Assembly: GCA_036362985.1 (NCBI GenBank)
Contig: JAYGXS010000009.1
Coordinates: 19,516,064-19,580,063, forward strand
DNA: 64,000 bases
Direction: 5' to 3'
DNA from: Ligula intestinalis
Taxonomy: Eukaryota; Platyhelminthes; Cestoda; Diphyllobothriidea; Diphyllobothriidae
Made by a program: the position numbers and the translations under genes. The notes below the pieces were generated by a model, which was not told where the DNA came from, made no database searches, and saw nothing but the letters and a program-made list of their open reading frames with translations. Within the stretch, counting starts at the first letter, position 1; each line of letters begins with the position of its first letter. Positions 43,831-56,199 of the stretch are shown piece by piece.

Positions 43831-46554
43831 TTTCCAGCTGAGGTCAGTGAGTGTATCAGTAACTGACTCTGGAACGCTCAAAGGTCTATTCTAGCCAATT
43901 AATAACCAGCTGAATATCAACGACTGTCCCATGTGACCCCAGATCTGTATAGATTTTGACTGCTATGTTTTCATTCGCACGCTGTTCTGTCCGATTGCTT
44001 ACTTCTTGCCGCCTTATTCTCTACTTTCAGAAAATTCGGTGGGCTTTTCAACCATAGTACTACGCTTATGAGCCAGTGTTCGCGTGAGTCCAACGTCGTC
44101 TGCATAGGCCCTTAGTGGAGTTAACGAATCGGCCCAAGGCGGATTCCTAGAAGCGCCGACCAATAAGATATTAGAAAACATCCCAAGCGCTATTTAGGCG
44201 TGAATTACATCTCAAATTCGCATAAACAGGCACGGGAGCAGGTTTGTTCAGTGTTGCAACTTTTTACATTTAATAATTATGCATTAACGTTTTATGCCTA
44301 TATATTAGCTTCTGATTCGATGTGATCTTCATTGGCTTAATGTTTATTCCGCATGAAGTTATAACACACAAACGGAATAAATTGGAACGATTAGGGAAAA
44401 ATCTAAATTACAGTTTTTTAAACAAAACCCACGAATAACTGGTTTGTTTCTGGCAAGGGTTTCAAATTACTTGAAGAGATATTAATAAATGTAATATCGT
44501 TGGTCAACCGGCAGTTATACAGGAATATTTTGCACTTCTGGGAAATAAAGTTGAGATTATAAGGGCACAAAAGGTCTCTGAAATTATGTGCGCTATTAAA
44601 TCAATTTTTTTTAAATCCGTATAGATTAAGGTGGTTGAGGAGAGTGCTAGCCATATTTTGGTCCGTTTTGTCGTATAGAGATCAATTCAAAGCTATATGC
44701 ATTTTTGTGCAATGTTTCCCTCACTGACATTTACCTGTCCAATTAAAAATCTTCATAAACTAAAATCAGAAAATAGTTCTGGGCATTCGCCACTCAAACG
44801 AATAAGGGTGATAGAGGGCATAATCTGTCGAACTGTCTGCCAATCGTAGCAGTCTATAAATGCAATTTTGAAAAAAAAAACGTTGAACTTGTCGCTTGCT
44901 AACCAACTTAATGATCGGGTATATGAGCATGAAGGTGACACCATGGAGAGAGGATCGTGATTGCCTAATCCACTGCTTCTTCTGTCAATATATGCATCAT
45001 AGGGTCGACCACAGCAGGCGTGTTAGCTTTGTCCTTCCCTTTTTTAAAGTGGTTTTAATTAATCCTCTTTAATTGGTTAGAATATTTACACTGAAAAATG
45101 CCACTGCTGCGTTCACATTGAAGTTTTATGGAAATTTTACTCAATAAATGGGCCTTATTAAACGATAAGTAGCGGACTCGTGTGCACTTTACTGAAAGCG
45201 GTTAGTTAACGCCCTTCCTTTTTGTGTAATTGGCACAAAATACATCAGAAAGTCTCACAAGGACAAAAATAAACTGACGAGTACTCTATTGTTTGCCAGA
45301 TGTTTTCCTGGCTAACGTACATAGCCCCACACATAAGGCACAGGTCTCTGTTTGTCGGGCAGTTGCTTTTCTCATCGCTTAGATATGGCCTTATATTAGA
45401 GCTAAGTTAGAAAGACGCATCTTCGAGGACATAAGCTGCCAGATTCTGCACAACGATTAAGACTGCGTGGACGTTGTGTTTACTACAGCAAACGTCACCC
45501 ACCACGGCAACCATAGAAAACGTAGGTTTTCATTTCCTTCTCGGCAGCTGTTTCCCGCTTCGCTGCTCAAGCGTACTGTTGAGCCACGAGACCGCTCGGC
45601 TGCGCTGTTGGGTCACCATAACGGGGGTCATCCCCCAGCTCTCGCGCTATAAATTTTGTTAAATCAGGTTTACCTACAAAAGCTCGGTTTTCTGCCTTGA
45701 GATCTCTGCAGAGTTTCAATTTGGGGTGTGTTTGCGTTGAAAGACGATTGCTGACGGCCGGAGACAGGCCTCTTCAGTCAGTCAGGCTGAGTGACTGTGA
45801 CAGTCTAGAACTGTCTCTGTGTTCTCTGATTGCGAGATGGTCCCGTCCAGCTCTAAGCGTATTAGAAAGTTGGGCTTTGACATGTTGTTGAAGTTGGTTA
45901 TGCTGTGGTTGGCCTCATCACTTGTAAACAGCAAATTAACGCAACGGCGCTGCTCAAGCTCCACATATCGAAGTCCAACGACTTCAGCTTGGAGCTGCTG
46001 GCCACTGTAGGTGAGAAATGTGAACGGCAATCCTGAAATGAATATAATTACCGGTAAATGTGAAATCTCTGAGGCATTCTGAATTCCCTCTGTACGTTAA
46101 CTCACGACAAAACGCGGAGCAAATAGCACCAACAAAACTGTCCATAAGTACTCGGTTATATATTTTCGGTGGAATGCTTGTACTCACGAAATCTTTCCCT
46201 TGTCACTCCTTTCGATCTGCCTAGCCGAATTTCCTAATTTTATTCGGCTTCCCTCGATAAGTTAGCCTTTACTACACTGAAAAGCATTCACCCGTTCGCG
46301 CACTTTGAGAAGTCATCAAAATGTTTGCTCTCTCTGTGCTAACTGCATTCTATGGCTTTCTGTTGACAGAGGTGACGACATACCACTTATTTTGGTCGCA
46401 AACACAACCGTTTGCAGCCTGTGTGACCTTCGGCGTGAATTTGTATTTAGTAAATATGACAGAGGTCTCTAACTTGCTTATACGAGAAAATGCCTTTCCA
46501 TATTGTAAGGCGAGCCCAGTGGAGCAGACTGGCTTCCTAGGGAGTTACAATTAG
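43831..46554. other. Unassigned stretch
   Basis: No coding similarity. 45460-45990 is less AT-rich, with overlapping short open frames on both strands, but no splice-bounded exon or protein family is recognisable. Confidence 0.45.
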
Positions 46555-46990
46555 GCTTAAGGTAACTTTCAGAGGTAGAATTGGTTAGTGCTGCGGGCTG
46601 GACTTGAGGTTTTTCTTTAAAAGGTATCGGAGTAAGGAGGCAAAAGTCTGGCGTCACGGTAAAGCTTAGAGTTTGGGTGACAATATAAGTTGAGCCAAGA
46701 CGACTTACAGTTTAAGGTAGTGTTAAGATAAGGTTCGGGGTTAGTTAGCGATCAGTTTTGCTTTATCTTCAGAAATATCTTTGCGTCAGGTGCATTAGTA
46801 TATGGTTAGGAATAAGCTTCTGCTGTCATTTGTGATACGATAAGAATGGCGAAGGGTAAGATAAGGTTAACAGTAAGATGTTTGGCTACAGTTTTGGTAG
46901 GTAACATATTGGTTAGCGTTGGGAGGCTAAGTATACAGTTATCCTTAAGTTTGGGGTTCAGATTCAGTCCAGATTTAAGTAGATTTTGAT
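46555..46990 (+). repeat. G-rich, C-poor strand-asymmetric tract
   Basis: Recurrent TTAAGG, GGTTAG, AAGGTAA and TTGGGG-type words over 400 bases with few cytosines. It could be an eroded TTAGGG-like repeat. The units are too diverged to define a period. Confidence 0.35.
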
Positions 46991-47271
46991 AACGGTTTGT
47001 TTTAGTGCAATATTTAAATTCGTGCCAGGAGAATATGTGTCTCTAAAAAACTTAGCCTTAGACCGCTCGTATTAGGGGGAGCTTTTAAATTTCCATGTCT
47101 GACCACGAGCGGTGAGCACACTGCATTTCAGAGAATAAAACATTACTTTTACTACATAAATTTGGTTGGGTAGTTGGTGAGCGTACGTAGGCTTCCGATG
47201 AACGGGATACAAGTGAAAACGTGTTCATCTTTTCCTACAACTAAATCGTGGGTATAGTGGAGGGGAGGGGT

Positions 47272-47395
47272 CGATAAAAGACGGTTAGCTAAATAGGCAG
47301 GAACCTGGAACATGGATTTTCCGGAAGAAACTTAAACAAAGCGAATATCACGAGTTAAGCAGCGATAAAAGACGGTTAGTTAACTTGGCAGGGTT
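47272..47395 (+). repeat. Short direct repeat pair
   Basis: CGATAAAAGACGGTTAGCTAA at 47272 recurs as CGATAAAAGACGGTTAGTTAA at 47363, each followed by a GGCAGG word. The spacing is 91 bp. Confidence 0.7.
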
Positions 47396-47419
47396 TGGTG
47401 GAGCCGGTCTAGAAGAGGT

Positions 47420-47456
<37 letters not shown>
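47420..47456 (+). repeat. Poly-G run of 37
   Basis: Thirty-seven uninterrupted G residues, flanked by further G-rich sequence. The length may be a sequencing or assembly estimate. Confidence 0.95.
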
Positions 47457-47457
<1 letters not shown>

Positions 47458-50400
47458 GGGGAGGCCGTCAATCAGAACGCGGACGACTGCGGGCCATTAA
47501 GTGAGTTGAATGACCTAGAATGTCCAAGTGGGGAGAATACTTCCTAGTGTCACGACTGCTGCAGATAATATTTCGCATTTGGTACCCGTTAGTGTGAAGT
47601 CCGAGAGAAATTCTTTTAGGTGTTAGAAGTCGCCCCAAACATCAATTGTGTAGAGGAGCGGAGAGAAAGGCATTATGAGACTGATCGAATTACAAATTGG
47701 GTCTCTAGCCTTGCATGGCCACTTAAATTACGGTTGCAGCACGGGGGACCGCGATATTTATTCGCAAGTCATTTTACACACTAAGGGATATTGAATTTTC
47801 AGAAGAAGCATCCAGTAGAATTCGTCAGTAAGCGTAGATTTTAATCCTAACAGCATTTCCTTAAATAAATGAGAACCTAATTGAAAATATTGTTGTAAAG
47901 CTAAACGCCTCATATGCATTTATGTAACTTAAAGTGGAAAAAATATGTTTAGGGCTCTGTGCAGTTTTAAAGAGGTTTCCCATAATTATCGCTTAAAATT
48001 AATGCTCAGAACAATTATTGAACTCGTACGTGTGTAGGAAATATGCAAGTCCATTAACATGTGCTGGGTACGGGTCATTCTGTGGACCCCAACACTCCGA
48101 GTACTTTTGCGGGCACAAAAACTCGTATCTTGCGCTATCTGGAGGCAACCTATATATGGGGGTCCAAACCTGACTTATTTAAACAGCTGGAGAATGTGAT
48201 TAACCTATCTATTCGTTCGTAGCATCTAGCTTCCTGATTAACACAGTTCCGTACCCACCACTTTAGCGATATTTTCCTCTGTTTTTCTTCCCACATAGTT
48301 TTGACCCGTTTACTTTGCTACTTAGATTTTGTGCTAATGCCCGACGACATTATTGACCTTTCTGTACGAGTTCACTTTTGCATTTTCTGATTGATTACTC
48401 ACGTTAGGCAGTGAGAGGAAGCAGCTGATGAGTACTCTCGAAATTCATGGATTCATTAAATTCCACCGTTTTTGAATTATTCACATTTTCACATGAGAAA
48501 AGAAGCTTTATATTATGAGTTACACCACGCTTATGCTACTTGAATACTTGTGACCATTTGGACGTTTCACTGACACAATTCTTGCTCCTTTGGGCTGCAT
48601 CTCTATTTGACTATTGACCTGCTGTAATTTGCACATGGGTGGTATACTCAATTGTCTCTGCTTTTTTACAATTCGGTTTTTATTTTTCAATCATTGTGTG
48701 CCTTTTCGTTGCTATAAATCATCTTTTTACGATAGTGATATCGACTGTTTCCTATTTTTTGAATACAAAGAAACTTTCGTTACGTTGCCGAGAAATCAAT
48801 GTTGGGACTACGGTAAAGTTGAGCGTTAAGATTGAGGCTATAGCTTAGCTTTAGGTTTGACTTTGTCCTAGGGTTAGGACACTGGAATGTGCCCCTTTTT
48901 CTGAAATTTACCGCAGTGTTACCCGTATTACGAGATGCGATCTTCCACGGTCTATTACTTACCGTGGATGCAGAGCGCTAGTAGCGATATGCATCGGCGC
49001 ATACCTTCAACAGCGAAGCTTCCGGGCAACATTTTACAAAATATGTTTGATTTTGTTTAATTTCAGATTTTCTAATATTACCGAAATTAATAATGGTACA
49101 TTAAGCGGTACTTTAAATTTTTACACCAGAGTATAACAATAATATACAACAAATAATTACAGCTAGGCATATAAGTTACTCTAATAAATAAGAATAGGTG
49201 ATATAATGATAACTTAAGTACCCCAGAAAGTGTATGAAAAGCGCAAAGCGCTTTGGCGAAACACTTGCTAGATGGTTTCGATCAAGTGAAAGCGTATGAT
49301 GAAATGATTGGATAGGCAAACTGGGAATTAGATGCCCCCTCTATTTAGTACTGTACTCCAATGTAAGAAAGCATACCCATCTTCGAATACAGTTGGACGG
49401 TTTCGGTCTGGGTTAGCGAGGAATTGTAGTTTTAAGCAGGCGTGTAATATTCGCATTTGGTTATTAGAAACGCTACTCAATGGGAGGGCAAGTCTCCGAG
49501 GTGGTCTTCCGGGCCATTCATAAAAATCTTTGAAAATTTTTTCTGATGGTGTAGTAAGCACCATATTTCAGGACAGGACTTTCATGACTTACACCACAGT
49601 GCAAACAGTGCCTCTGCACTGAATTCCCGGAAAACACCGGCAGTGTTAGCGTCAATTTTGAAGTGATTGTTTAAGGATTAAAGATAAGTGATCCTAGTTG
49701 AATGTTAAGACAGAAGTCATAGGATCCGGGGATTTATTGTGCACAGAACTCTGTCTTGCTGTTTCCGACAGCAGTGGCCACTGGCGAAGCCAGGACTGAT
49801 GTTGAATGCATTCAGTCGTGCCCGAAATTATGTCAGAGTGTGGGAGGCAGGGCTTTCAGCTGCTTTTACGCAGCGAATTCGAGTGGTGTACGATTGGTGC
49901 GTTGCATTGCCCGAGGGAGTGTCGCATATAGAAGACCCTGCTGCGTTGGCCAGGAGGAAGCATGTTCAAATGGCCCTTTTGGCAGCCGCTACTATCTCGG
50001 CCTATGCACGTGTGCGCGCCTGTGTGCATGCGATGATGTCGGTCAAGAATGTTCAAGTCGGCCAGTAGGCACAGCCGCCTGTGAAGACAAATGATGTTGA
50101 AAACGTAGGCATTGAATAAGGAGGCCAGACAGCATTGTTGGTTGTGCTTTTTTCAATATATCCGTGCATATGTGTGGCTTGGTAGACCAGTTCCGTGCCT
50201 TAGACGATGACGACCATTAGAAGAGTTGAGAGGGACTTTACAAGGTCTCGTCTGGGCTACATGTAGCGCCACTCTATATGTCCCAAGGCTTCATTTTTAA
50301 GGCCCAGAATAGGCTTCAATGTCCCGTTTTTGAAGGCATGAGAATGAAGACAGTAGTCTTAGTCAGGTTTTGTCCTGAATGTGGTCATGCGTGATGTCTC

Positions 50401-52419
50401 GAGAATTAGCGTATACTTTTTGATGATCCCCTGCCTCTGTGTCTATCCCACCAGCCAAGTCGTGCTGGTTAAATACTGAGAGCCGGCTCATTGGCTTACG
50501 TTCCTGAACTTTAAAGCTAAACCTGTGTTGAAAGGCTATAGTGGCCTGGCTGGTGATTACAGTCTTGATTGGTTTGTGTGTAAGCTAATCGCTTTAGAAC
50601 CTGCTACAGGACATTGCGGGTGTTGTAAAGGATCTATTTATTTGTGTACTTTTCGAACCTCCCTAAGCGGGATCCTCTCTGCAAACCGCGTCAAATTACC
50701 ACTGCTGGTATCCGATGGCACAGCCGCACCTACATTGTGATTTTGGCGTGCAAACTGTCTCTACTTTCTAGGGGGTCCCTCGTCCACATTCGGACAAGAT
50801 TTTGTGAAGGCACACGTTGATGTGTGCATAGCCGGGAACGTCGTCCATGAGCTCGCTGGCAGCTGCTGCAATAGAACAGGATGGCGGCCGAAGTTCATCG
50901 GTTGGCATTTGTTCTTCAGAGCGTATGCTAGTTACCCTGTTCCTTTAAACCCCTCCTCCCATAAAAGCAGCATAACGGTATCATGGCCATTTTCGCTCCT
51001 GGTTAAAGGGATCGGTTGACAGTTTACACTATTTCCCATCTTGCGAACTGCTTCAAGATTTTTTTAAGTAACCTAAAACTGGCTAAAATTCATTTTCCTG
51101 CCAGACAATATCCTACTTCCTGTAGCGTCCGAAGAAAACGAATTTCTAGAAGGTCCTCTTTCCCCTCTTCCGTCCTCGTCCTGAAATTACCTTCCGCGGC
51201 ATGTACATTCAAATTATGAATCAGGGCGAGCAATATTTTAGGCGGTTCCTGGCTTTTTAAGTGTCGTTGGCTACACGTCTCCAGTAGAAAAAGCAGCGAA
51301 TAATATGTGACTATTGCAAATACCCCAGACTTGTATTCCTTCGAGCCCATTATTAAATTAAAAATCGATATCCAAAGGACCGCCGTCGCAATGTACCAAT
51401 CATGTTCTTGCAGACTTTGAAAGTTACTTTTATTTACGTCTTTTTGGGTAATTATCTTGCGTAAAAATATCATTTTTTGCATTGTGATCTTATAGATGTT
51501 CCGAGCACTTGTTTTTACAATCCTTCTGGCTCTTGTCAACAAGATATTCAGCGCTCGTAAGTTAAAATTCCATTTATATTTCCTCACCTTATCCTGACAA
51601 ACTTATTACTTTACATCTTTTTTCTCATTTACTGTAAAATACCCATGACATAATAGGCACATGAAGTCTTAAGGTCATTGCCTACAAAAGGAAGGCTTGA
51701 GATGTCTGATAGCTTCAGTGGACAAATGGGGGACATAGAAAGCACTACGCTTTGTTATGAAAATACAATTCCACAATTTTCAGCAATTAGGTCCTCCATT
51801 CAGCCTGGCTAAAACTTAGGCACACAAAAAAACTAACGCCAGTAAACCACTCACAATGTGTAATGGCTAAAAATTAGGACTGACAAGGGCATGAAGCATC
51901 TTCCTAGAATGAGTCGCAAAATGTGAGCAAAATTGGACTTCCTTCGCAACAGTGCCAACGTCGTGCCCTAATGACCTCATTGTTATAGTTCAAATGAAAA
52001 AAAGAGGTACAAATAGGTGTACAATGGGTGTACTAGTCCATTCTATGTGTATCTAATAGATCTACTTGCGAATAGAGAGTATAAAAATGGCGGCTAAATT
52101 TCAAAATTCCGCAAACGTTTAACCGACAGAAACAAGGGTGAACAGTCATCAGACAGGCATGTCCAATCCTTGGAGCGGATGCTCAATGATCCTAACAAAT
52201 GAAATTCTGTTAATCGTCGCTTGGATCCTCCACACGTCGGATTGGGTATGACTGGCTGGTGATGGCTAATAACCCAGGAATGTTTATTTCGGCCTTCCCT
52301 TTCTTCTTCGGTTCTTCCTTATCATATAGATTAATACGTTCACTTAAAAATTTGCGAACACCGAACTAATTGACTGCCCGAAGTAAACAAACTTCGTGAT
52401 GGTGGTAGGGGCCTCCAAC
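47457..52419. other. Unassigned 5-kb stretch
   Basis: The largest open frame is 165 codons on the minus strand (51587-51090), AT-rich and without known similarity. 49739-50094 has two overlapping plus frames of about 110 codons, one of them Cys-rich, with no family match. 48815-48890 has TTAGGTTTG- and CTAGGGTTAGG-like words. I cannot support a gene here. Confidence 0.45.
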
Positions 52420-53060
52420 AAGTGACCATCTGCCAGGCCGGTGCTGAACAAGGCAGAATGGGATAAGAGAGTATTTAAGGGCAACTTGATACAGAACTGC
52501 TTGGGGCCTATTTGTCTTCATTCAGCCAAGCATAATTCTGTAAACTCAAACATGCGCACACACAGCTGGCAGAGGTGTTACATCACTGGGATTTATCAGA
52601 TGGGCCATAAGCACTTTATTGAGTCGAAGTTCATGAATACTTCACTTTCTGCCGTTCTCTGTCCCTGCAGACCGGGTGTACATACCTGCAGGAATGAGTG
52701 ACCACTGATCCGATTGACTTCCCGAAGCAAACAGATTTTGGTGTTTGCACATTCCTGAGTGAATATTTACCCGGTTCGAAGTGACAAAGAAAGGCAGGTG
52801 GGGAGGCATTTATGAACTTTGATTCCATAAAGCTCTTATGATCTATCTGGGGACTCCAGTGTTGTACCATCTGCGCAATCTAGGTGTATACGCTTGATTT
52901 TCTGGTCCAGCTGGTGGTAAAGGTTATGCTTGGCTGAATGCATGCAAATAAGCCCAAAAATGTTCTAGATAAAGTTAAACCCACACGCGTTCACCCCCTC
53001 CCTCTGCTATTATGACTTGGCTGGCATCGGCCTTGCAGGTGGTCACCTGTCTCAGTCACC
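52420..53060. mobile_element. Second foldback element (about 280-bp arms)
   Basis: 52420-52700 and 52752-53060 are inverted repeats around a 50-bp centre. Left landmarks AGTGACCATCTGCCAGGCCGG, CATTCAGCCAAGCATAA and GAGTCGAAGTTCATGAA match the complements of the stretches near 53050, 52935 and 52820. No reading frame of interest. It is unrelated in sequence to the foldback pair at 138 and 14070. Confidence 0.7.
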
Positions 53061-53135
53061 TTGTCATCCATACGTAGTTTATGTTTACTTTGGAAAGCCA
53101 ATTGGACCGGGTTTGCACATTCCTGAGTGAATATA

Positions 53136-53535
53136 CAGGGTGTCCCAAAAATGCATGCGTATTTTACCTATTTTTAAAATTGGTGCTTAGCACAATTGTA
53201 TTATTAAATAAGTGTAAAGATATTTACAAGTACCATTTAATTGTTTTGATCACTGAATGTTTTCAAACTGACGTCCATTTGGATCATGACACTGCTGACA
53301 ACGCGAAGCGATGGAATCACACATACCATGAAACAATTCCCTTAGTATTCAGGTGCATTCATGTTCTGTGGCTTCTCTTAATTCAGCCACTGTTGCAATA
53401 GTCAAAATGCAGACGAAAAAAAACAATAAAATGATACTTTTAAATATTTTTGCGTTTTTGAAATAACAAAATTATGATAAACATCGAGTTTACAACTACT
53501 TAAAAGGTGTATAGATTTTTTTGGACATCCTGCCT
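53136..53535 (-). mobile_element. Deleted Tc1/mariner-type DNA transposon
   Basis: The left end CAGGGTGTCCCAAAAATGC (53136) and the right end, read inward CAGGATGTCCAAAAAAATC, are terminal inverted repeats about 400 bp apart. CAGGGTGTCCC-type ends are common in Tc1/mariner-class elements. The minus strand inside keeps only the end of a transposase frame. The left end sits in a second copy of the GTTTGCACATTCCTGAGTG motif of the neighbouring foldback. Confidence 0.65.
53236..53410 (-). pseudogene. Transposase C-terminal remnant
   Basis: Minus strand: TVAELREATEHECT, a stop, then ILRELFHGMCDSIASRCQQC and NGRQFENIQ. The pattern (a helix with LR..., then RCxxC...NGxxFE) resembles the end of Tc1/mariner-type transposases. 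No catalytic triad is present, as the 5' part has been deleted. Confidence 0.5.
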
Positions 53536-53574
53536 AAATATTCATAGAAGGGCATTATCAAAAAACACAAGGGA

Positions 53575-53710
53575 TACTAGGATGGTCAATTCCGGCTTAT
53601 TAGCAGTCGTTAGCCGTCATAGCCAAACCGAAGTGGTGCCACACACGAGCTTCGAATCCGCGAGCTTGTTTGTTGACTATCCAACGGTTTAATCACTGCG
53701 CTATGGCTCG
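53575..53710 (-). repeat. tRNA-derived SINE-like sequence
   Basis: Reverse complement from about 53709: GAGCCATAGCGCAGTGATTA carries an A-box (TAGCGCAGTGA). About 40 bases later comes a B-box (GCGGATTCGAAGCTC). The spacing suits a tRNA-like Pol III promoter. The cloverleaf is imperfect and a non-tRNA tail follows (to about 53575), so a SINE is likelier than a functional tRNA. Confidence 0.5.
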
Positions 53711-53969
53711 TTGCCTTGCCGGTTTTTGATCGGAAATATACAGTGGCAGGTAGGCAGAATACCAATCAGTAAACTGAAGCACTCGTTCACCCTGGTGCCT
53801 TTGGGACTTACCCTTCTTTTGCATATATTGTTAGCCACCTGGCAGTGTAGATCGAGAGCGAACCCTAAATGCATCAGGAGCGGACCCGGGTGCCCTTTAT
53901 CTGATCCGTGTGCGCCTATCTGTTACAATATATTCATATTAAGATAGATGAAGATACGAGATCCAGATA

Positions 53970-54205
53970 AACTATCCTGATCATCATCCCCAAAAGAAGA
54001 CGAAGAAGAAAACAATCGAAGGAGAAGACCGCTCCTGTCGCGGCAGCCGAGGCATAACCTGGGCGGCGCGGCATTCCAATTCTTGGCAAGCAGGAACAGT
54101 ACAGTTCCGAAACGTCAGCAAAATTACAGTGTGGTCCATGACAGCGCTCTTTTTTCTTCTTCGTCTTCTTTGGGGGATGATGATCGGGATAGATAAATAT
54201 TTAGT
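53970..54205. repeat. Head-to-head PLE terminal modules
   Basis: 53975-54025, reverse-complemented, gives TTCTTCTTCGTCTTCTTTTG and GGGGATGATGATC. 54160-54195 gives TTCTTCTTCGTCTTCTTTGG and GGGATGATGATCGGGATAG on the plus strand. Between them TTCCGAAACGTCAG (54105) is the second half of a hammerhead-like core. No coding sequence attached. Confidence 0.55.
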
Positions 54206-56199
54206 TTCATTGTTGCTGGAATCTTTAAACACGGCCTCCACTACGAATTCCAAAGCTCTAAAAATAAACAAGTATTTTCAATGCTTGCATATTCTCCTTC
54301 TTTTTCCTCTTCCCCACTCATATTCCTCCGTCTTCCTTTCCTGATTAAGAGCCCGGGAACTGGTCTTACACTAACCAGCAGTCCTCTTCCGAGTACTGGT
54401 CAACAATTGCTAACAAGGTCTGTGCGGGCACCAGACAGTCTCCCGTACCCCTCGCTTACGATACCGCTGTCTATGTGGAAGGCCTTGCCAGTGTGTTTGC
54501 CTACGAAATTGAACCGTTTAATGAAACGGAAAATTTAACCATCACCAATAATGGTCGCACACGTAAGTTCCTGCATTAAAGTTTCTGAGAGCCGGCTGGC
54601 AAAGTGGTGTGCATATCCCTACGCTAACTGCTTACTGCTATGACATCAAAGGACTTAGGTCACTCAGAGTCTGTTGAGTCATCTACTGTTGTTAAATGTG
54701 CTTCGAAGTCAATCTGACAAATTATGGTTGACAGAGCTGACAGAATCAACTGGCATCTCTGACAGTTGAAATAAAACCACGTTATATTACAAGTGTTCAA
54801 GACCGAACGCCTCTCAATAGACCCAAGGTTAAATATCCGTCGAAGAACATTTGAAACCAAAAGTGGTCAGTGTAAGTACTCGTGGTGTATAAACGCAGCA
54901 GCCAACTGCTCAATAACGAGGGGTTCTCTGTATTGTGCCAAGACATACATGCAGGGCTGACGCAACCACAGGAAATGTTTGACTCTTATCTGCCATGGAG
55001 AACACCCGGCTGTCATGCGATACTAGGCTGGTTCTGTTAGGTGTGCAGATCAGAAACCTGGTTGCAAGCAATAACTGTGTTGAGCCAGATAGTCCAACTG
55101 TTACGGCTGAGGATATCTACGGCGTGCTCCACACCATACTGGGTACAGAAATATGACATGCGCTCGAATCTAGGGCTCGAAGAGTTGCGCCCCAGCTCCC
55201 GCACTCTCTGTTCTCTCTGTCACTTACCTGATCCCGGAGAAAAGATCAAGTCGGAAGGAAAAGAGGCGGGTTCAAGCACAGTGGCAGAAAAAATCAACCA
55301 ATCAGTCTACGCGTGCCACACGGAACCTGGTCGATATAAAATTGACTCGGCCGTCACCAAACCATGACGATGCCCAGAACCTCACATGGGCAAAAGCGTC
55401 GTGGGGGCCACCATCTGAAGAATCTCAGGTGGCCTGACTATCAGATCTAAGTAGAAGTTAGTTACTCAATCACTGGGTGGTCTATCCAGCCACAGCATTG
55501 AGCGCGTTGTGGTAGAGTCAGGTGCCTCAAGTTTGTTTTAGTTAACTGCACTAAACTCTAATGGGGATGGGGTGTTCAGTCTCGAAACCAGCTTTACTTT
55601 TCTCTGTCCAAGGTAGCCCTCAATTTTTGAGCTATCGGACCAGTGGCAGTGGTGGATGTGTCCTGAAGCCTTTAGATACGTATGCCACCAAACGACCCAC
55701 GTGTAGCTCTTCTCACCCTGGCTCACTTATGACATTCCTGAAAAGCGCTGTTACTCACTGTTATCCCACGCATTTTCAACATAACCCAAATTTGGGCAGC
55801 AAAATTAAGCACAAAGGGTAAGACTAAGACGATAATGACGGTTACGTGACATCGGTAAACGTTGGGAAAGGTGGAAGGTTTGAGGTTAACCAATAAACAC
55901 CCGAGTATTATACGTCCATGCTAGTGACAATGACAATTCGCTTGTCATCCGCGCAAAGCGTGATATCGATGCCTCAGTATGGACAGCAGACACTGAAGAC
56001 ACCACCTTTGGACAGCATTTGTGGGAGCTGACAGCACTCACATGTCTTTACCCTCATTGTCATCTGTTTAACCACCGTTCTGACAGCAACAATTATTTCT
56101 GCATGACTCTAGTGGGGACCCGTGTCTGGCAGACCAGCGAAGAGGACAACAATATTAGTAGTGATCGAGTCCTGGAGCGTTGTTAGTGTATTTTTGCAT
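54206..56199. other. Unassigned stretch
   Basis: Open frames up to 108 codons (55041-55367, +), without recognised similarity. No splice-bounded exon, RNA gene or repeat supported. Confidence 0.45.

Noticed and set aside
49739..50094. Cys-rich secreted protein or exon
   Set aside because: Two overlapping frames are equally open and neither matches a family; likely chance.
51090..51587. 165-codon minus-strand frame as a gene
   Set aside because: AT-rich, Lys/Ile/Leu-biased, no recognisable domain or splice context. A short stretch (SQEPPKILLALIHNLN) faintly recalls the PLE linker but is not convincing.
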